Source: Gymnopus androsaceus JB14
Lineage: Eukaryota; Basidiomycota; Agaricomycetes; Agaricales; Omphalotaceae
Direction: 5' to 3'
Assembly (NCBI GenBank): GCA_009733575.1
Contig: ML769552.1
Location: 81,288 to 145,287, forward strand
DNA: 64,000 nucleotides
Shown here: one piece after another, positions 59,586 to 64,000 of the stretch
Position numbering within the stretch: the stretch's first letter is position 1
Layout: every line of letters begins with the position of its first letter
The notes under the pieces: generated by a model
Told to the model about the DNA's origin: nothing
What the model saw: only the letters and a program-made list of their open reading frames with translations
Databases searched by the model: none
Translations under genes and position numbers: made by a program

Positions 59586-60914
59586 TCAAGCCTCTTCGAG
59601 AGCATGTTGACTACCCAGTGAATCAAGGTCGGAATTAGCGAATTCATATATCGAAGAGTTCACATACCGAGCCTTCCTGCGCTCATAAATAACCTGCGGT
59701 TTAACCTTCTTTGTCACCGCTGAAGTATACCTTGCCGCTATCACAGTAATAACTGCACTTATCACGGAAATCGCTACTTGTCCAATCACATCTTCCCGCG
59801 TTTTACCGTGGAGAGCCTCCTGCTCAAATATGTAACCAAGTAGCACGGATGCAAACTGCTTAGGCAAAGAGAAAATTACAGCTGGAAGGAAGGCAAAAAA
59901 ACCCAACCCGGAACAAGCAAAGACTGCAGTCGTAACTATAGTATCCTGAAATTAACATTGGTGCGTAATTCATCAATTGAACGTACTTACGGTGAGGGGG
60001 TATTACAGAATATCGAGCAGCAAGCGCGACTTTGAAACCTCCATCATGCAAAATCCTTACGAGACATGCGTAGTCTATATTTTTCTTTGCGTATTTTCGT
60101 GATACAGAAGTGCAGCACCATTTGAAAACACTAAGCGACAGGAATTGAAGCAGTTCAGAGCTTGTACACCATTAATTAAAAAAATTGGAACGCACAAGTA
60201 ATTCCCGATTTCTCCTAACAATGTACCAAAGGCTACTATGCCGAAGCCTTCCCCGAGACCCCACCCAACTCCGCAAAGAAGAGCCACGAATTCTTGGCCA
60301 AACAGTGGTGGAAAAGACAGGACAAAGATCATTCCTACTGGTACGAGCCAGCCAGCAGGTAAACTAAGAAAAGGATGTATCAGAGCCTGAAGTATATGAA
60401 GCACGAGGCTGACGAACTTGTGCAACTTCTGCGTGAACGGGGTGAGGCCTTTGATGATCTTGTTGTTGAAGACAATGCTAAACCCAGTAAGTAATATAAA
60501 ATCAGCGCGCTGGAATGAGAATAAGCATGCGAAAAACGCACGAGAGGACTACGAGGGCCACAATAAGAGAAATAATAATTGCTTGGACTGGAAAAGAAAT
60601 TTCATAGTTAAATGGCGGCTCACAAAATAAAAACAAGGTGAGTATGACTTGCCAATTCTCTGTGTCGTAGTCAAAGGGGGACTTTTGCCATCGAGCGCCA
60701 ATACCTCGCTGGGGGTTGGACTTGGAGTACGACCCCCACCTCTGCGAATATTTCCACTCGGATTTGTATCGTTTGACGGTATTTTTCCGTATGAAGGTGC
60801 AGGTGCCACCGGAGGATAGTAATTAACCCCCGGATTCCTGTCTGCTAGTGGCGTATAATGATCTTCGTCCCTCATGCGATTGTCCGAGCTTGGAGGAATT
60901 GATACCCTAGCCAT
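59586..60914 (-). CDS. TVP38: TVP38/TMEM64-type VTT-domain membrane protein
   Basis: Golgi/vesicle membrane protein of the VTT (DedA/SNARE-associated) superfamily; relatives act in lipid scrambling and vesicle traffic. The start ATG 60914 gives MARVSIPPSSDNRMRDEDH and a Pro/Ser-rich cytosolic head. After introns come an amphipathic and a first helix region, LPAGWLVPVGMIFVLSFPP and LFGQEFVALLCGVGWGLGEG (the conserved VTT segment), GTLLGEIGNYFVFKWCC (across an intron), IDYACLVRILHDGGFKVALA and ARYSVIPPH (the GxFxxxLxAR-type motif), FFAFLPAVIFSLPKQFASVL and LLGYIFEQ. It ends GSQHALEEA at TGA 59586-59588. I chose the donor gtgcgt after NYF because it alone keeps the frame. No breaks seen. Confidence 0.8.
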
Positions 60915-62466
60915 GAGAGTCTTGAATATACGGAAGAATGAAAGTCTGTTGAGGGAAATGCTGCTTTCATGATTGAGCTTTTAGCTTTAGACTCACATGA
61001 AAGAATACGAAAGCCTTCTTACCTGGAATAGTTGGCTGCGTTGTGGGTTCAACACCAAGCTGATTGGAGGACGTCAAAAATGAACCAACGAAGAGCTTGT
61101 GCAAGGTCGCATATATAGCAAGTATTCGTCTCGGCCAACGGAATATCCGGCCCACGCCGCATGGAGGGCTTTAATCGCTTCTATTCCTTTTACCGCTTCA
61201 TCGGAAATTACAGCTTCTCAAGAGAGTTTGACTGTTTATGCCGTCCGGTGATGTTGATAATAATCTTGGATCGCCGACCATGACACCGGGGACAGCGAAT
61301 GTGCCAAGGCTGTATCCGATATTTCTATCTAGGGTGACCGGGTCCGGCCGTGTAGCAAACTTCCTTCCATAGTAGACAAAAGCTGGGAGGCAACGTACTT
61401 GGTTCTAATACATTGTCTGACTGCGCATCATAGTTAAGTGACTGCGCTGCCATTAGGTAGCCAGCTGCTCTCAACACCCTTTCGCCTTGCAGTTTAATCA
61501 GAGATCCGTGAAACGAATGGCGTTCAACGTCGTTCAACAACCGTTTAGCTCATAATTTGCATTCTGAATTTGACGTGGAACTATGTCCGACCGAAAGTTG
61601 GGAATATACTTGTCCAAGTAAATTTTGGATTTCCAGCTTGGAATCCACGCAGTTTCAACCAGCCAGTACAGTTTATGTTAGTTTAGTGCTTACATATAGA
61701 TTGGAGCTCGATACAACCCTGTTAATGTGTTATATAAGTCAACCACGCTGACCTCAAGTCGGCCACACTTTTCCAGCGAAAGCAAAGGTGTTGGTTCGAG
61801 CTTAGCTTCCACTGATTGGCAGAACTCCACCGCCAGACAGGCGGAGCAGATTCCACCCCGACTCTGTATTATAATCATCCCTTCCCCTCCCGCTTAAGGC
61901 TCGACGCTTCCACGATCAAGTCATTCAGAGAATAGACAGGAAGTTTGATTAGAAGAAGCCTTGGTTGGATTCAGGAAAAGATGATGTTTTATTTCCCCTT
62001 GTTCGAGCGCCAGTCCCTTACCATTTGCCTCAACTTGAAGCTGGAATGCAGCCGGCTCCCAACTTCGCCTATTTACAGCATGTCGGTGCCGACGAAAGCG
62101 CGACCGGAAACAAATTCTACTTCACCTTGCGCCGTCGAGGCTACATTTTCAAAGGAGAGCTATACCATGCCAATCAACTATACAAGTCGAGATGGGAATG
62201 AATCTCAGCAAAGTTGAATGCGGTACAAAGAATCGAGCAAGGATACGAATCGGGGCATAAAAACTTGGTCGATAGGTCCCTACCACCACACCACCACCGA
62301 CATTCTCGCAGAGGAAGGATGCCAAATTTAAGGAAGGGAAATATATCCTTGAACGAAACAGCTCAATGGACTTGCCTCCGCGATGCGACAAAAGAGCCCC
62401 GAGCAAAACCATAGGTACGTCCTCCGGTATCTATCGTTTCAACACCAGTACCAATGCGCAGTTCAC
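60915..62466. other. Intergenic, 1.55 kb
   Basis: The left end is the promoter and leader of the VTT gene. An open plus frame (61965-62201; FYFTLRRRGYIFKGELYHAN) is coding-like over about 60 residues but cannot be assigned or given a start. Confidence 0.4.
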
Positions 62467-63445
62467 AGTCCTACAGTCTATATGGCCATAATACTGTAAA
62501 ATAATTCATTCATGCAAAATCGGGCGAAGTTAGATCAGACATCAAATTCTCGACGATGTTAGATTTTCGGCACGCGCAGGGATGTTAGATGTTTCGTGCA
62601 CACGGCGAAGTTTGATTTTCAATGTTAAAATTTCGACGGTGTTAGATTTTCCGCGGGCGCGACGACGGTAGGTTTTCTACAATGTTCCATAGTTCTTAGA
62701 AGTATGGGCGCTAAATTAGATTTAGCACTGAATTGTTATGCCTCTTCCGGGGTCCTTCCTCTTTTGGTACTGCAGATAACGCCACATGACCTAACATGAT
62801 GATAGAGTTATGACAATGTAGGGATGAGTTGGGGATAAGTATACTTATTTTCCCCAATGATCTTTAACTGTACTAATCTTATTACTTAAACTGTTACTAC
62901 AAATTAACTACTGGACTTGAAGTCATTGAACAGAGTGTGGAGGCGCACCAGCGGGGCAGTGACCGACGCGCATGATGGACTTAGAGAAATAACGGTTTCG
63001 ATATCTTATTCGTACCCTCTACGTTAGGTCACGTGGCGTTATCTACCGTACCAAAAGAGGAAGGACCCCGGAAGAGGCATATCGATTCAGTGCTAAATCT
63101 AATTTAGCGCCCATACTTCTAGGAACTATGGAACATTAGGGAGTTGTGGCATGGCGAAAATTTCGTCATAGTTTTGGCGGGGCTCCACGCGAGAAAGTTG
63201 ACGAAATATTTGTTGTGCCACAACTCCCTATTGTAGAAAACCTACCGTTGTCACGCCCGCGGAAAATCTAATACCGTCGAAATTTTAACATTGAAAATCA
63301 AACTTCGCCGTGTGCATGAAACATCTAACATCCCTGTGCATGCCGAAAATCTAACATCGTTGAGAATTTGATGTCTGATCTAACTTCGCCCGATTTTGCA
63401 TGAATGAATTATTTTACAGTATTATGGCCATAAGTCTACAGGACT
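62467..63445. mobile_element. Large palindrome / foldback element, 979 bp
   Basis: Left arm 62467-62795 and right arm 63023-63445 are near-perfect inverted copies: TATGGCCATAATACTGTAAA on the left faces TTTACAGTATTATGGCCATA on the right. Both arms then run through the same aatcgggcgaagttagatc, gatgttagattttc and cggggtccttcctcttttgg blocks. The loop is about 230 bases. The right arm is longer only because of the 94-bp nested hairpin. No coding capacity. The structure fits a foldback or very long-TIR non-autonomous transposon; I see no clear target duplication. Confidence 0.88.
63137..63230. mobile_element. Nested 94-bp hairpin MITE in the palindrome's right arm
   Basis: TAGGGAGTTGTGGCA at the left pairs with TGCCACAACTCCCTA at the right, and the inner CGAAAATTTCGTC faces GACGAAATATTTG. 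The left arm of the large palindrome has the uninterrupted site (ctacaatgttcc), so the insertion post-dates the palindrome. Confidence 0.8.
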
Positions 63446-64000
63446 TTTGGTTCAGTAGATGCATCATGGATTGGAGGAGGCAGTGCGGAGGGGGATTTGA
63501 TTATCGATGGCAGGGAGGGAAATTTGGAGGAGTGGTCTGCAAAGAGGAAGGTTTAAGCGCGCGAGGTGCGGCAGCAGGAGGAGGAGCGATCTAATGCGAT
63601 CAGAGAAGAGGGGAGAAGTGAGAGGCTAAGACAAGAACTCACCTAACCTGAGGTCCTATATTACCCAAACAGACAGAGAAGATGACAAGTGGATTTCCAG
63701 TGAGAGCTCCCAGCTCAAATACCAATTCAGATGGAGAAAAATCCAGGATAGGATGAAAAGAAATTGGGCTATTGGAAGGAATGCAGCAGCGGTGAAAAGC
63801 TAAGTAAATCTTCTAATGTCCTCAAGTTCTAATGGAATAGCACCGGTGAAAGGGCAAGTCCAACAACGACAAGAAGGTGTCTGAGTGAGGAAGTATATTG
63901 CGGGGAGGTTAGGCTATGTAGCCGTAACAATGTAAAAGAAATTCGAGTAGAGTTTAAATCAAACCGAAGACTACATCTACAGAAAAATCAGAGGACCGAG
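63446..64000. other. Right-end flank
   Basis: Purine-rich sequence without a supported gene. A 64-codon frame (63400-63594) starts inside the palindrome and is probably chance. Confidence 0.45.

Overview
The window reads as nuclear DNA of a basidiomycete fungus, most likely an agaricomycete. Genes are split by many short introns (about 48-75 bases, GT..AG and at least three GC..AG). Several families are typical of mushrooms: a DUF6593 protein, a DUF6534 seven-helix protein, an Rds1 ferritin-like protein, a berberine-bridge type FAD oxidase, F-box proteins and small secreted proteins. No bacterial or organellar genes were seen. All products are inferred from reading the translations; nothing was searched.

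Layout. 0-7 kb: the 3' part of the eIF2alpha kinase GCN2, a DUF6593 gene and an Rds1-like ferritin gene, then a 369-bp inverted-repeat element. 7-14 kb (minus strand): a broken methyltransferase, the DNA-damage checkpoint kinase CHK1, a CNNM/MAM3-type CBS membrane protein and a small secreted protein. 14-23 kb: gene-poor and partly AT-rich, with a diverged pair of about 0.6-kb direct repeats (15.2 and 20.9 kb) around a DUF6534 membrane-protein gene; the right repeat carries a 542-bp hAT-like element with an 8-bp target duplication. 23-29 kb: a Kre9/Knh1-like GPI protein, a DHA1 MFS transporter, a 409-bp MITE and a damaged MYND zinc-finger gene. 29-35.5 kb: a tandem segmental duplication whose units each carry a GNAT acetyltransferase, intact in the first and broken in the second. 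The second unit also holds later insertions, one with perfect 18-bp terminal inverted repeats.

36-45 kb is the best gene cluster: transaldolase, an F-box protein, a broken ribosomal protein eL8 copy, an intact BBE-type FAD oxidase and an aldo-keto reductase. 47-54 kb carries four small secreted-protein genes, two of them tandem 143-residue paralogues. 54-59.5 kb has no gene I can support. 59.6-60.9 kb is a TVP38/VTT-domain membrane protein. At 62.5-63.4 kb lies a nearly 1-kb palindrome whose right arm alone holds a 94-bp nested hairpin.

The genes do not form one pathway. Housekeeping and signalling genes (GCN2, CHK1, transaldolase, CBS and VTT proteins) alternate with secretome and transport genes, and small non-autonomous DNA transposons fill the spaces. 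I found no clearly new multi-gene system. The most useful leads are the palindrome, the dated insertions in duplicated sequence, the secreted-protein genes (one possibly with a one-base exon) and the coding breaks in otherwise conserved genes.
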